Shown here: piece after piece, positions 28,408 through 38,188 of the stretch
Layout: the number at the start of each line of letters is the position of its first letter
Position numbering within the stretch: the stretch's first letter is position 1
Source: a virus
Length of the DNA: 52,813 nt
Virus record (IMG/VR): IMGVR_UViG_3300030331_003561
Coordinates: 1 to 52,813 of that record
Strand: one strand, 5' to 3'
Made by a program: the position numbers and the translations under genes
The notes under the pieces: generated by a model
What the model was told of the DNA's origin: nothing
The model's input: only the letters and a program-made list of their open reading frames with translations
Database searches by the model: none

Positions 28408-29994
28408 TTATTGCCATAACGAATACGTTAATAAGTTTATTCCCGAAATATTTTCCCAATGAGACAAATTAAATGTAGGGTTGGTTGTATAACCACCCGC
28501 CCACACTACACCGTCTGAGTCTTGGTAGGGTACTATATCTTGAGTATTAGAGTCCACATAAGTTAAGTCTATCCAACTAGGACAACCCTCAACTAGGGTT
28601 TGAATATTAGTTGTAACATCTATAACTCGTGTACCTTTAAATGTATATGTGTTTCCTTGGTAGTAAACCTTTTCATCCATTTGTAAATTGATAGCTGGAT
28701 TATATTCTGATATCTCCTCATTAGAAGTAATTCCAACATTAGAAGACTTACGTTCATCCTTACAAGGTAGACATGCTTGCCATTCAGGGCTACCATAATT
28801 AGGAGTAGATTTACAAGAAAAAATTAAAGCGTTCTTAGGTTGACAATACCAACAACAACCATCATAAGCGACGGTGGTACCTTGTACATATTCTATATTT
28901 GGGTCCCAAGAACCCTTAGGTATTGTTTTCCCAAATTCTTTACAGTCACACCCTAACACATATTCTTCCTCATTACAACATTCCCATTCTAGATTGTTTA
29001 CATTCCAACCATTACTTTGTGCTGCAAAGTACACATCATTAAAACTATAGGCTGTGTAGTTAATTTGATTAATCGTATATGCGGTATATTTTTCGTTACT
29101 TTCAGTGATGAACCCTTCCGATTCTTCAGTTAATGCAACATTTTGTCCAATAGGTGGTAAGGACCCATCTCCGTAACTTTGAAACATTCCTAATGTATTA
29201 TTAGTTGTTGTGCCTGTCACACTAAATGGAGTTTGTACGTAATTAGAACTAAAGTAGTCGTAAACATCAGGATTACTATCACCACTGTAAATATAGTTTT
29301 GTGGTATTTCCATACAAGCTATGGGTGAACCTACGTTAGGTGGTTTAATTTCTACAGTTCCGAAAACGTTAGGTATATTGACTTGAGTGGTATAAGGTAA
29401 ATTTATAATTTTACTTATTTTAGTAGTACCCCAGGGATTTACTTGACTTACAGTTATTTTATATTCTCCAGGGGTAGAGTAACTGTGAGTAACATTTGCG
29501 GGGTTACTGTTCATAACATCGGTACTCCCATCACCCCAATCTACGTTAAAACTACCAAAAGTTAAAAATCTTTTAAATTCTGTATCTGAGGTATTGGTAA
29601 CCGTAACTAATAAATTATCAGCTGTATATAAAAAATTGTTAATCACATTTCTTTGTATAACTAAACCGTCAAACGGTGTGTAAACACCAATGTCATTAAA
29701 ATCTTCTGTTATTATAATAGGAACTGTAAATCCTGTTAAACAAGGTGGTGATTCTGGTAATTCATTTTGACTTGTCTGTGGGTCTACCCATTTTTTACAC
29801 CAATAATTTTCTCTAATTTCTGCATTCCAATAATTACAATAACCGTTGTTATTAAAATAACAATTACCACAATTTTGTCCTGTTGGCACTCCACTAGAAG
29901 TCTGAGAGATATAAGTAGATGGTAAAGCAGGACTTAGAGCTTCTGTTTCTCCAGGGTAAAATAATCTTTTAATTTTAAATTTATAATCTTCCAT
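28408..29994 (-). CDS. Structural protein with PKD domain and CBM5/12-like units
   Basis: This 528-aa protein has, in order: a short Cys motif at about 40-68 (NCGNCYFNNNGYCNYW...YWCKKW), a four-cysteine pattern reminiscent of small iron-sulfur or metal-binding modules; a PKD-type Ig fold at about 145-190 (FNVDWGDGST, then THSYSTPGEYKITV), a family typical of bacterial surface and carbohydrate-active proteins; and a CBM5/12-like unit at about 360-383 (SWDPNIEYVQGTTVAYDGCC) with a weaker second copy near 430-455 (NLQMDEKVYYQGNTYTFKG). CBM5/12 modules bind chitin-like or other glycans. It is coupled by TAATG to the 340-aa gene before it. The likely job is glycan or surface binding from the tail; domain calls are from hand-read motifs. 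Confidence 0.65.
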   Translation of the reverse strand: MEDYKFKIKRLFYPGETEALSPALPSTYISQTSSGVPTGQNCGNCYFNNNGYCNYWNAEIRENYWCKKWVDPQTSQNELPESPPCLTGFTVPIIITEDFNDIGVYTPFDGLVIQRNVINNFLYTADNLLVTVTNTSDTEFKRFLTFGSFNVDWGDGSTDVMNSNPANVTHSYSTPGEYKITVSQVNPWGTTKISKIINLPYTTQVNIPNVFGTVEIKPPNVGSPIACMEIPQNYIYSGDSNPDVYDYFSSNYVQTPFSVTGTTTNNTLGMFQSYGDGSLPPIGQNVALTEESEGFITESNEKYTAYTINQINYTAYSFNDVYFAAQSNGWNVNNLEWECCNEEEYVLGCDCKEFGKTIPKGSWDPNIEYVQGTTVAYDGCCWYCQPKNALIFSCKSTPNYGSPEWQACLPCKDERKSSNVGITSNEEISEYNPAINLQMDEKVYYQGNTYTFKGTRVIDVTTNIQTLVEGCPSWIDLTYVDSNTQDIVPYQDSDGVVWAGGYTTNPTFNLSHWENISGINLLTYSLWQ

Positions 29995-31016
29995 TATGGT
30001 GAATTAAAGTATTGATAAAATTTTATTCGATTATCTGCAGTAGTTCCCACTCTTGAGTTGGTTTGTGTGTTAAAAACACTGTACGTGAATCTATCTCTAT
30101 TTAAATTAACCCTATAATAAAAATTTTCTTCTGGTTTGAAAACAAACGGGTTAGACAAGGTGTTTTGTGGTTTATTTAAAAACTGTGTTACTTCACCACT
30201 TTTACCATTGTAAAATTTTGCTGACATATAAAAGACAGTCGTTTTAATAAAACTTTCTTCTTTTAACCAATAAATGTAATAACCTTCACTGTTATCTATA
30301 GGACTTAAAGTAAAAGACGGTTTAACTACGTATTTTTCTCCTTCAGGTTTACAATTGTATCTGCCGTCTGGTTTTCCGTCAGATGGACAAGATAAATCCA
30401 ATGTGGGTCTAAATATTTTTTCTCCTTTAAGAGGACTTAAAATTAAAGATATAAGTAATTTTTGTTCGTTTCTTAATGGGCTATCATATAAGTCTAACTT
30501 AAAAAAACTTTTAACAAAACTTTTTTCATTTCGATATGTTTGTTCTGGTGTAAATCCTTGATTATCATAACCGTACCAAGTGGTAATATTGGAAGGGTCA
30601 TAAGGAGAATATATGGTGGCTTCTGCATTAGTCGGATATAGAGCTTCTAGTCTAGGCCCTAAACAAGGTACTACACCATCTGAATTAAAGCCTCCACTAG
30701 CTAATGGTGTCAAAGGATAGGTTAGTGTTAATGGATTCGTGTTAATTAAATTACCAAAATTAAAATCGTAAAAAGTATTCGGACTAGGGTCTACGGGATT
30801 TTTATTGTCTCCAGGAAAATAATCGTGACTATACTGAGTGACTTCATAATCCCTTTTAAGGTCTAATAGTGTATCTATAACACCGTCTTCGTATTCCTTT
30901 ATTAAATCACCCCTACCAAACTCATCTGTAGTGTGTTTAAGGGGAATTACAATTCTCCTATTTAAATCTCCGTCTTGTCTTTGATTTAATCTTATTCTTA
31001 ATTTATTCACAGCCAT
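29994..31016 (-). CDS. Baseplate/tail structural protein of unknown family
   Basis: I do not recognise this 340-aa protein. It is soluble, moderately charged at the N-terminus (NKLRIRLNQRQDGDLNRRIV) and beta-rich further on, with only two cysteines spaced as SCPSDGKPDGRYNC near residue 210. There are no enzyme or membrane motifs. Its ATG lies inside the last codons of the 570-aa gene (14-base overlap) and its stop overlaps the next ATG (TAATG). The 570-, 340- and 528-aa genes therefore form a tightly coupled set downstream of gp25, gp6 and the 1183-aa gene. In contractile-tailed phages such positions usually encode baseplate wedge or peripheral components, which is the inference here. Confidence 0.55.
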   Translation of the reverse strand: MAVNKLRIRLNQRQDGDLNRRIVIPLKHTTDEFGRGDLIKEYEDGVIDTLLDLKRDYEVTQYSHDYFPGDNKNPVDPSPNTFYDFNFGNLINTNPLTLTYPLTPLASGGFNSDGVVPCLGPRLEALYPTNAEATIYSPYDPSNITTWYGYDNQGFTPEQTYRNEKSFVKSFFKLDLYDSPLRNEQKLLISLILSPLKGEKIFRPTLDLSCPSDGKPDGRYNCKPEGEKYVVKPSFTLSPIDNSEGYYIYWLKEESFIKTTVFYMSAKFYNGKSGEVTQFLNKPQNTLSNPFVFKPEENFYYRVNLNRDRFTYSVFNTQTNSRVGTTADNRIKFYQYFNSP

Positions 31017-32715
31017 CCTCTATAAAGTTTTCATTTGTGTTAGTTGCTGCACTTAACTGATAAGTATCTTCATTAATGAATGCATTTGCTCTAATTAATC
31101 TATTGACAAAAAAACTAATATCTGTCATCGGATAGTGAGAAGCATTTATAAAAGGGTAGTCTACACCTGTATTACCTTCAATAAAACCTATATCGTATAT
31201 ATCTCTCCATTTCCAAGTTTTTTCTATTTCAAAGTAAGTTGCATAATCAGGAACATTGGCAATTTTTCTAGGGTCACCACTTTCTATATAATCAGAATAA
31301 GTCCTTATAGGAACTGGATAGTGTGGTTTGTAAGTATAACTACCTTCTCCATCTAAGTTATAAAAAACATTTGTATTAAATTTAAAACTATGTTTAATAT
31401 CACTAATGGTCCTTTCTTTTAAATCGTACTTATTATATTCAGTGAAAGCTCCCCTTAGTTTATCACCAGGAACTAGGGGTAAACCAGAATTTAAACTTCC
31501 TATAGTAGTATAAATAATATTAGAGATGGGTTGTGGGTCACCAGGATGTCCTCTAACTATATTACCATTAAAATTAGTATCTGCAAAATTATAAGGAAAA
31601 TTCCAATCCCACCCATAAGTGGGTGGATAATCTAAATACCCTAAATTATTTCTTAACATTATAGTTATGTAAAGTGTGGTTATAGGTCTTTGTAAATTAT
31701 CTAAATATTTTTTAACATTTATATCTTTAGTGAAAGAGTATAAATACGTTGGGTAATCTTCTTTTATCGCTACTCTCTCTATAGCGTCTGGATTTTCAAA
31801 TTGACTTTGAAATTTTTTTACTGTTTTAAATACTCCTTCAGCGAAAGCACATTTATTAAGAGTATAATCTTCTACATCAGTAATAATTTCATGTTCAATT
31901 ACATAATAACTAGATACACTACTATTATCATTTAAATTTATTTGTCTTTTAAATAATCCTAATGTATTATCGTTAATTTGGGGTGATTGTCCGTTATTAA
32001 CAGAAGGGATATATAAATTAAAAACATGTTTGTTAGATTGTCTTTTACTGTTACCTAAACTAAAGACTGGGTACGTTATATTTCCATTTGTAAAACCTGG
32101 GTATTGATTATTAGGTATGTTTAACCTAACATATTCACCCATTTTTAAACCGTGAGGTGCACCACAAGTAAATTCTAATATTTTTTTACCACCAACCACT
32201 CTATTTTTAATATAAAAAGGTATACCTTCGTTTGCTAAAAAGTTTAAAGTGTCACCTCCTTCAAATGGGGTATACGACATTGGTTGTTCTCCGTCACAAT
32301 CGTAAGTAGGTATTGTAACATACAAATTCCAATTAGTTTCTTCCGCGACAGATTCATCAGTATCTGACCTTAAAAAATCAAAATGTCTATATTCTGGATA
32401 ACCTTTAAATTCTACATTACCACCACTAAAAAACTGACCAGTACTATATAAACTATAAATTAGATTAGATGCTGTCTGACTTGCTGTACCAGAAAAAGCG
32501 TTATCTACGTATGGTTGTATTTTACCGTATAGTCTATAATTAGAGAAATTTTGTCTTTCTGTATTATATCTTACAGAAAGGTTTAAAGGTACACTTCTAT
32601 CACCCTCAATAAGTTCTCTAGAATCTTCTTCTAAATTAACATTTAACAAGGTGTCAACAGGTGGAGCCCCTTTATACTTTTTATCTGCTGGAATTATTTT
32701 ATAAGGATTACTCAT
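31003..32715 (-). CDS. Baseplate/tail structural protein of unknown family
   Basis: This 570-aa protein has no recognised domain, transmembrane helix or catalytic motif. A tract such as NTERQNFSNYRLYGKIQPYV near residues 50-70 and an aromatic-rich region around LGYLDYPPTYGWDWNFPYNF near residue 370 stand out. A phrase near residue 190, CGAPHGLKMGEYVRLNIP, recalls a beta-strand and turn seen in structural proteins. It starts inside the last codons of the 1183-aa gene (8-base overlap, with ATG and TAA interleaved) and runs into the 340-aa gene, so all three are likely translated as a coupled unit. The location next to gp6-type wedge genes suggests a baseplate component; the function is unknown. 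Confidence 0.55.
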   Translation of the reverse strand: MSNPYKIIPADKKYKGAPPVDTLLNVNLEEDSRELIEGDRSVPLNLSVRYNTERQNFSNYRLYGKIQPYVDNAFSGTASQTASNLIYSLYSTGQFFSGGNVEFKGYPEYRHFDFLRSDTDESVAEETNWNLYVTIPTYDCDGEQPMSYTPFEGGDTLNFLANEGIPFYIKNRVVGGKKILEFTCGAPHGLKMGEYVRLNIPNNQYPGFTNGNITYPVFSLGNSKRQSNKHVFNLYIPSVNNGQSPQINDNTLGLFKRQINLNDNSSVSSYYVIEHEIITDVEDYTLNKCAFAEGVFKTVKKFQSQFENPDAIERVAIKEDYPTYLYSFTKDINVKKYLDNLQRPITTLYITIMLRNNLGYLDYPPTYGWDWNFPYNFADTNFNGNIVRGHPGDPQPISNIIYTTIGSLNSGLPLVPGDKLRGAFTEYNKYDLKERTISDIKHSFKFNTNVFYNLDGEGSYTYKPHYPVPIRTYSDYIESGDPRKIANVPDYATYFEIEKTWKWRDIYDIGFIEGNTGVDYPFINASHYPMTDISFFVNRLIRANAFINEDTYQLSAATNTNENFIEDGCE

Positions 32716-35700
32716 CGTCTTTCGGGGGTAAATATTCGTTTATAAACTTTTCATATGCAGAACCACCAGGCCTTAAACCAAAATAAAAAAACAATCCAGT
32801 ACCTAACCTATAAGTAGAACTAGGTTCTAACCCACCTGTTTGACCAGTAATAGAATTTGCAAAATACCCAAAACCTGGTGGGGTTGTTTGTCCTTCATAA
32901 AAATAAGGACTAATCCAAGTATCTGGAACGTTAGGTTCTGGTTTTTCATAGTAAAGTCCTTGTTGATATCCAATAACCTCCACCCCAGGAAGTCCTTGAT
33001 ACCCATAATCATTACTATAAGTGCCAAACGTGTTTCCAGCGACTGTCCACGGGTAATACGGTACTACTTGGGTGTGTGGTACACCGAAACCTCCACCCAT
33101 TAAACAAACAGTTAGAGGAAAATCTCTTGTAATTAAAGGAAATGGTGTTGTAGCGGTAGTTATTTTGGTTTCACCTGGGTATTCTGATAAATCCCATAAA
33201 ATCGGGGTTTGAAAATTGTTATTGTTAACAAACTGGTCAGGCATATATCTACTAAACCATTCGGTCATAGTTCCGTCTGATGCTCCATAATATGGGTCTT
33301 CTGGGTCGGTAGAAAAAACTGAAACACCCATCATGTTGTTAGTGGCTAGTAGTTGTGCTATGTCTCCATCAATAACTCTGTTTCTATAATATCCTGGAAA
33401 TCCAGTACTAGTACCGTCACCAGGACTTCCAAATCTTTGATTACCTTGATTTCTATTAAAAGGAGAATCTGGTTCCGCGTCTGCTCCAAACCATTTGTTT
33501 ATTCCAGACCATAAAAATTCTTTAAAATTATTAGTAGCCGCAATTTTTCTTTCTACAATCATACCTAATAAATTTTCACTGTTTTGGAAGCTGGTAGGTT
33601 TTAATCTATCTACCACATAACAATTGTCTTTATCGTATAATTTTTCTTCTTGACATATTTCGTCAATACATGGGTCTAACGGACCTAAGTCCATTATTGT
33701 TGTAGGGAAATTAATGCCATATTTTTCTTGTTTTCCATTACCTGACCCATCTGCAGTTAAACTAGATTGCATTGTAAATTCATCTCCAGTAAACGGACAA
33801 GAGCGATAATAGTAGTATTTTTTTTCATCTTCTATTTTTTCGTAAACAATTCTTTTAGGATACCGAGTAACTTGGTCTATCTCTGGTATTAAGTTTCCTT
33901 TGGAATCTAATTTTTTTCTCTTTTTCAAAAATTTATAATGGTATAATACTCCATTTATCCAATTATTACTGAATTTCATATTAAATATCCCCTCACATAA
34001 TCCACTATAAATATTAGCTAATATTCTCCACTGATTTAAACTTCTATACATGTGATATATACTACTTATAATAAAACCTAATAAGGTAAGACCACCACCT
34101 AAAGCAACACCTAATAATATAGATGAACCACCGTATGGAATAGCTGAAGCGACAGTAATAGCACTCATAGCAATAATGAAAGTAGTCCACACAGATTTTC
34201 TCCATTGTAGAACATAACAGCCTTTTGGGTGACCTTCTCTATTTGGGTCCCCTCTCCAAAATAATGCATTTTGCACTTCCTCTCCATTATTATCTCTTGG
34301 CCCAAACCCTACCATGTAAGGTTCATTATTACAATCATTAACATATTCTGGTGCATCCGCAAGAGTTTCTTGTACTTTTTGTTCATCCGATACAAATATC
34401 CCTAGTATTGGGTCTAATTTAAACTCGTAACTACTGCCACAAAAACAAGGTTCACAGTTAGGATAATTAAAAATTCTTCTGACAACATAAAAACTATGTA
34501 TAATACTGTAAGCTAAGGGAAAATATAAAAATATTAATAACAAAATACACATAATAAGTGTAGGTATCCAGGTAGATAAAGTACCTGCAAATAATGAAGC
34601 GGCGATGGATGCATCAAATGGATTTGCTACTACCGCGATAGATGCAATTGCTTGAGTCATTTCTGCTGAAGAATCATTACAGTAGTTTACATACTGATAG
34701 ACCATCATTAATAAACTTACCCCACCCGCAAAAGCTCCTAATAAAATTGTTATTAATTGAACTACTCTATTTATTTGTTGGGTAGCAAATGATAAACTCC
34801 CTCCTCTAAATGCATCATTAACAGGAAATGGGTTATTTGGGCAAGGACTATCTGGTGAAGGGTTAATAGATTTTATACCTAAAAATCTCCACCTACTATT
34901 AGCTGTTGTTAAAGTACTTCCTTTTCGTACATTTAACCTATAGTTGTCAATAAAACTACTTACAGTATAAACCCTATTAGGTCTAAATTCGTAAAAATAA
35001 TCGGAAGCTTGATACGCGGGTGAATTTAAGACGGGTGCTGGGTCTGGGTAGTCTTCAAAATTTTCAGAAAAAGTATATGAAGCGTCAATATTGTCATTAT
35101 ATTCTCTAAGATTAGGTACCAAATACCTACCACTCCTAACTTCACCACCAGAGGCGTCTAAAGTTACCCTAAATCTGTACCTTGCTCTAGTAGGTATACC
35201 TACTTTTGGGTCTGAGGATATAATCTGTTCACCGTATTCATTAGTAACTAAAAAATCTAAATTCATGGGTAACTGAGTTACCCAGGCTCCATTTCCATCA
35301 ATTACTTTACCTCCATTGTCTAATGTAAAATTTTCCAAAGTGGGGCACCCTTCATTATCTTTAATGATAGTATGTCTGATAGCTTCTATTGTTCCAGTAC
35401 CTGTACTTAAATCACACATGGAACCTTGTTTTTTAGTAGGCATACCATCTATACTCACATAATTATTATCGTTATCTGTAATTACAGAACCCATAAAAGT
35501 TGCACTGGGAATAATCTCCACCCCCGAATCCCTTAAATCAAAATCCATTCTAGTGATACCTATACCACACAATTCATCATCACCCCAAAAAGGGACAACT
35601 TCAACAGCTTTATTTTGTATAACAATTTGTGGTAAAGTGTCCAAGTTTTCAGATGTTTTAAAATCTAAAGAACTTTCAAACTGACTAGGGCTAAGTCCTT

Positions 35701-36259
35701 GCCTAATAAACTGGTAGGGCCTCATCGAATAACACCCAATATCACTAACGTCAATACTTGCGTGAATATTTTGATTACCTAAAGGAACACCCCATAACAT
35801 GTAATCACCACTTTCATTAGTTTTAGTAGTGTATTTGTAATATTTTTCAAAAACTTCTAATATAATAGGATTGTTTATAGCTTCTTTAGCTGTAAAAAAA
35901 CTACCAGTAGCTTTGTGATTACAACTTTCTGAATACTTTGGTAAAAGATTATATCTGTAACCTTCTTCATTTTTATCTGTTACTGTTTTATAAGGGTATA
36001 GTTCGGAAATAACTGGGTCTAGTTCGTCTTCTTCAGTAAGAGGCACAAATATAGAAATTTTAGCGTTAGGTATTCCGAATCCACCGTTGGCAACAGCTCT
36101 ACCCACAATTACACCGTAATCCGCACACATTCTAGCGTACACATCCGACTTTACAATTTTAAGACTTAGTATTTCTAGTTGGTCGAAATCTTGTTCTAAG
36201 GTTACTTGTATGTGTTTGTCCGAATTGGTTTCTGCTTTTATCCTATATGATTTTGCCAT
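32708..36259 (-). CDS. Large baseplate-region protein with internal hydrophobic (membrane-like) segments
   Basis: This 1183-aa protein follows gp25 and gp6. Residues about 45-190 look like a carboxypeptidase-regulatory/CNA-B-type beta-sandwich split by an insertion (VIVGRAVANGGFGIPNAKIS, then TNESGDYMLWGVPLGNQNIH). The middle has three long hydrophobic stretches: about 497-526 (QLITILLGAFAGGVSLLMMV), about 553-600 (WIPTLIMCILLLIFLYFPLA) and about 685-735 (TTFIIAMSAITVASAIP, ILLGVALGGGLTLLGFIISS). A Cys cluster (CEPCFCG) follows the second. The last 400 residues are polar and aromatic. Virion structural proteins rarely have such segments unless they enter or pierce a membrane. It starts after an A/T-rich leader with a near-perfect TATTTATA variant. 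The coding call is firm; the function is not recognised. Confidence 0.65.
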   Translation of the reverse strand: MAKSYRIKAETNSDKHIQVTLEQDFDQLEILSLKIVKSDVYARMCADYGVIVGRAVANGGFGIPNAKISIFVPLTEEDELDPVISELYPYKTVTDKNEEGYRYNLLPKYSESCNHKATGSFFTAKEAINNPIILEVFEKYYKYTTKTNESGDYMLWGVPLGNQNIHASIDVSDIGCYSMRPYQFIRQGLSPSQFESSLDFKTSENLDTLPQIVIQNKAVEVVPFWGDDELCGIGITRMDFDLRDSGVEIIPSATFMGSVITDNDNNYVSIDGMPTKKQGSMCDLSTGTGTIEAIRHTIIKDNEGCPTLENFTLDNGGKVIDGNGAWVTQLPMNLDFLVTNEYGEQIISSDPKVGIPTRARYRFRVTLDASGGEVRSGRYLVPNLREYNDNIDASYTFSENFEDYPDPAPVLNSPAYQASDYFYEFRPNRVYTVSSFIDNYRLNVRKGSTLTTANSRWRFLGIKSINPSPDSPCPNNPFPVNDAFRGGSLSFATQQINRVVQLITILLGAFAGGVSLLMMVYQYVNYCNDSSAEMTQAIASIAVVANPFDASIAASLFAGTLSTWIPTLIMCILLLIFLYFPLAYSIIHSFYVVRRIFNYPNCEPCFCGSSYEFKLDPILGIFVSDEQKVQETLADAPEYVNDCNNEPYMVGFGPRDNNGEEVQNALFWRGDPNREGHPKGCYVLQWRKSVWTTFIIAMSAITVASAIPYGGSSILLGVALGGGLTLLGFIISSIYHMYRSLNQWRILANIYSGLCEGIFNMKFSNNWINGVLYHYKFLKKRKKLDSKGNLIPEIDQVTRYPKRIVYEKIEDEKKYYYYRSCPFTGDEFTMQSSLTADGSGNGKQEKYGINFPTTIMDLGPLDPCIDEICQEEKLYDKDNCYVVDRLKPTSFQNSENLLGMIVERKIAATNNFKEFLWSGINKWFGADAEPDSPFNRNQGNQRFGSPGDGTSTGFPGYYRNRVIDGDIAQLLATNNMMGVSVFSTDPEDPYYGASDGTMTEWFSRYMPDQFVNNNNFQTPILWDLSEYPGETKITTATTPFPLITRDFPLTVCLMGGGFGVPHTQVVPYYPWTVAGNTFGTYSNDYGYQGLPGVEVIGYQQGLYYEKPEPNVPDTWISPYFYEGQTTPPGFGYFANSITGQTGGLEPSSTYRLGTGLFFYFGLRPGGSAYEKFINEYLPPKDDE

Positions 36260-36275
36260 ACACTTTCTTTTATAA

Positions 36276-36283
36276 AATAAATA
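36276..36283 (-). promoter_or_regulatory. Variant TATTTATA motif (TATTTATT) before the 1183-aa gene
   Basis: The minus strand reads ACTATTTATTTTATAAAAG, one mismatch from the motif seen before five other genes. It lies 16 bases before the ATG at 36259, in the same position relative to the start as the perfect copies, which is the main reason to list it. Confidence 0.35.
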
Positions 36284-36289
36284 GTTATG

Positions 36290-36312
36290 TAGTTAAAATC
36301 AAATTTAAACTA
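36290..36312 (-). repeat. Imperfect hairpin between gp6-like and 1183-aa genes
   Basis: TAGTT-x-AAAT, a 3-base loop, then ATTT-x-AACTA form a 9-bp stem with one central mismatch. It lies between the gp6-like stop and the TATTTATT motif. All pairs but two are A-T, and there is no following U-run, so it is at best a weak terminator or RNA-processing element. The TAGTT/AACTA arms also occur in the longer inverted repeat at 48047-48088. Confidence 0.35.
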
Positions 36313-36333
36313 AAGGGTAAATATGTAAACCTA

Positions 36334-38187
36334 TTATGATACTGTAGCTTGTAATGTAGATTTAACTCTCACTACAATATCTTTTGTTGGAAATTTTATT
36401 TGAAATGATTGTGTTGGTTGTGAAAATACTACTCCGTCAATTAATTCTATTTGTTTGGTTTCAGGGTCGGAGTATCTTTGTGAGACTTCGTTACTAGAGT
36501 ATTGTCCCCCAACTTTATTGTATAATCTTAAGTCAATTAAATTTATTACTCCATCCTGAGATGAAATATTTTTCGTTAATTCACCAACAAAAAGGTCTGT
36601 GCCCATTTCTCTATTATTTGGTGAAAAGAAAGATTGTGTTGTGTTGATGACGTTACTGATTATGACCCCACTATTAAATGATGGGTCTATCAATAAATCC
36701 ATTTCAATACCTAAATCTATTACCTGTGCTGGTGAAACAACTATGTAATCATTTAACATTCTAAAGTCGGATAAGTAATTAGCTATATTTTCCATTAAAG
36801 TCGTACTTACTCTGGAAGTTAGACTACCGTCTGTATTATAGGAAAGTAAATTAACGATTATTTTATTTTCAATTTCCATTATTCCACACTTTGCTGGAGC
36901 ACCAAACACTGAAGGCATAGTATCAATTAAAGATTTATAATCTTGTATTGTTACCGCTCTTTTTTGTGCAGCAAAATTAAAACCAACATAATTCCTAACT
37001 TCTTCCACACTGGGTTGGTTAGCCCCTCCTACCGCTGCGGTAACATTATTAACTTGTAACGAATTTTGTACTGATTGATTTATATTGTTATTTGGTCCAT
37101 TTATAACAAAATCTATGGTCCCTAAATTAGTTATACTGTTTGGTCCAACATTTGTAGTTTTACCACCACCGACTCTATATTGAATAAAAATAGTACTATT
37201 ACTTTTAGGTGTACTACCTAAAGATAAGTTATTCATATACTTACTCAAATCCATAGCAAGTCCTTGTTGGGTGAAATCATCTAAACTATCTTGTCCACTA
37301 CTGGTACCACCACCTAATGTAAGATGAAAGAATCCCTCAGGAGTATATTCAGTTATAAATCTCTGATTAACACTTTCCCATTTTCCAACTTTAACACCAG
37401 GTAAGTCAGAAGGTTTAGTAGTATCAACCATAAAAACTTTATCTTGAGCTAAAGCATCTACTTCATACCATTTGTTATCGGAAGTTAAAAATTCAGTAGC
37501 TTTAGGTATAGCTTGTATATTAGTCCCATCTTTTTGGATGACTCCCGTAACACCTAACACATTTTTTTCAGGTAAAAATATTTTTAAAAATGGTGAAACA
37601 TTAACGTCTGTTATAACTTTTTTGAATACTTTGGTGATTCCATTAACCACCACCTCTCTTTTAGTTATGGTATAACTTACTATATTACCATTAGCGTCAA
37701 AGTTTGGTACTTTGGTTCGGTTAGGGAATCCTGTAGAGTCAAATGGTAAAGAAAAATCTACATCGTGTACATTTTCAAACACTTGTCCAGCACCCACGAC
37801 TTGTGAACCCCTCCTTAATGTGCCCAAATATCTAAAATCTTCCTTATCTCCCCCACCAGAAGTTTGTAATATAGGAACGGTAAGTGAAAAATCACAAACA
37901 GAAACAGATGGTCTATTACCTGGTAATTTTAAACCATATGTTCTAGCTATATTATATAGGGAAGACCTTTGATTTGCGTATTGTAATACTGTCTCTTGTA
38001 AAGACCTGTCTATATGGTAATGTAAATTGTCTGCAACCGCAGCGTTTAAATCTAAAAATACAGAAAAGATGGAAGCGTCATTAGCGTTCTGTATTAAATC
38101 GGGATATTGTTGTTGTACATACGTTAATAGTTCATTCCTTATCCCTACAAAATCTCTTTCACTGTACGATATTTTATTATTAGCCAT
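36334..38187 (-). CDS. Baseplate wedge protein, T4 gp6 / baseplate J family
   Basis: This 617-aa protein has the hallmarks of the gp6/gpJ family that forms the baseplate inner ring. The N-terminal region reads ISYSERDFVGIRNELLTYVQ, then a helical AAVADNLHYHIDRSLQETVL and a YGLKLPGNRPS turn. A central domain contains EEVRNYVGFNFAAQKRAVTIQDYKSLI-type sequence, followed by a C-terminal beta domain. T4 gp6 is 660 aa, so the length agrees. Its neighbour gp25 is the classical partner, and both are needed for sheath and wedge assembly. The gene follows gp25 with a 1-base gap, so they share a transcript and probably stoichiometry. The family call is strong; fine functional detail is from T4 and P2. 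Confidence 0.85.
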   Translation of the reverse strand: MANNKISYSERDFVGIRNELLTYVQQQYPDLIQNANDASIFSVFLDLNAAVADNLHYHIDRSLQETVLQYANQRSSLYNIARTYGLKLPGNRPSVSVCDFSLTVPILQTSGGGDKEDFRYLGTLRRGSQVVGAGQVFENVHDVDFSLPFDSTGFPNRTKVPNFDANGNIVSYTITKREVVVNGITKVFKKVITDVNVSPFLKIFLPEKNVLGVTGVIQKDGTNIQAIPKATEFLTSDNKWYEVDALAQDKVFMVDTTKPSDLPGVKVGKWESVNQRFITEYTPEGFFHLTLGGGTSSGQDSLDDFTQQGLAMDLSKYMNNLSLGSTPKSNSTIFIQYRVGGGKTTNVGPNSITNLGTIDFVINGPNNNINQSVQNSLQVNNVTAAVGGANQPSVEEVRNYVGFNFAAQKRAVTIQDYKSLIDTMPSVFGAPAKCGIMEIENKIIVNLLSYNTDGSLTSRVSTTLMENIANYLSDFRMLNDYIVVSPAQVIDLGIEMDLLIDPSFNSGVIISNVINTTQSFFSPNNREMGTDLFVGELTKNISSQDGVINLIDLRLYNKVGGQYSSNEVSQRYSDPETKQIELIDGVVFSQPTQSFQIKFPTKDIVVRVKSTLQATVS

Positions 38188-38188
38188 A

